Below the pieces are notes generated by a model. It made no database searches. It worked only from the letters and a program-made list of their open reading frames with translations, and was not told where the DNA came from. A program made the position numbers and the translations under genes. From assembly GCA_038205115.1 (NCBI GenBank), contig JBBRCE010000014.1, positions 37,980 to 101,979 on the forward strand: a DNA stretch of 64,000 nt, in the 5' to 3' direction. The DNA comes from JBBRCE01 sp038205115 (lineage in GTDB: Bacteria; Planctomycetota; Planctomycetia; Pirellulales; JBBRCE01). Every line of letters starts with the position of its first letter. The first letter of the stretch is position 1. Shown one piece after another: positions 64,000-64,000 of this stretch.

Positions 64000-64000
64000 C

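Overview
The window looks like a chromosomal segment of a planctomycete, most likely of the Pirellulales type. The reasons are two DUF1559 proteins with pilin-like N-termini, a DUF1559/carboxypeptidase-regulatory-like lipoprotein pair, a Hanks-type Ser/Thr kinase with a C-terminal membrane anchor, a GYF/zinc-ribbon membrane protein, a squalene-cyclase-like repeat protein next to TolQ/ExbD partners, a truncated protein with the planctomycete-style N-terminus MRFTIRHLL, high GC content and short, mostly leftward operons. No rRNA, tRNA or CRISPR array was found.

Layout. 1-3.3 kb (minus): dihydrouridine synthase (cut by the left edge), Ser/Thr kinase, SRAP/YedK peptidase, DedA protein. 3.9-9.4 kb (minus): a tight operon of PAP2-like phosphatase, YkgJ-type Cys-cluster protein, C45-like Ntn hydrolase, ATP-grasp ligase and LysA-like PLP decarboxylase; the last four are coupled by 3-4 base gaps or overlaps and look like an uncharacterised small-molecule pathway. 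9.4-14.3 kb: SGNH hydrolase, degenerate transglutaminase/TPR lipoprotein overlapping kdsA, lipid kinase. 15-23 kb: DUF1559 protein, thioredoxin-like lipoprotein, and the conserved PrkA-DUF444-SpoVR stress/starvation operon. 23.6-27.1 kb: TadE-TadE-TadG pilus genes, with TadG interrupted by an in-frame stop. 27.3-33.9 kb: squalene-cyclase-like protein, ExbD, TolQ/ExbB and a large TPR protein. 34.1-34.9 kb: an AT-richer two-gene cassette resembling a divergent HicA-like toxin/HTH antitoxin pair, with a repeated near-palindromic operator candidate. 35-51 kb (mostly plus): TPR membrane protein, hisH, DksA-like, lspA, IMPase/hisN-like, MoaD/ThiS-like, DUF1559 pair, CsgG-like lipoprotein, XerC/D recombinase, frameshifted GYF protein, FKBP, HDOD, TPR, cysE.

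51.6-64 kb is a decaying prophage. A minus-strand head/tail module (truncated protease-scaffold, decoration protein, major capsid, tail-fibre, head-tail connection, tail terminator, tail tube, collar) lacks terminase, portal, tape measure, lysis and integrase genes. Its decoration gene is split by a 104-bp miniature inverted-repeat element with a 5-bp target duplication; removing 109 bp in silico restores the reading frame exactly. Beyond it lie fragments of ParB-like or regulatory phage genes and a planctomycete protein with a Trp-to-stop change near its start.

Four genes in the window are visibly broken by small lesions or insertion (TadG nonsense, GYF 1-base frameshift, MITE insertion, TGA in a short membrane protein), and the protease-scaffold gene is 5'-truncated. 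This could mean recent decay or, for the single-base lesions, sequencing error. Three well-formed sigma70-like promoters (17-bp spacers) can be read directly and help to settle start codons.
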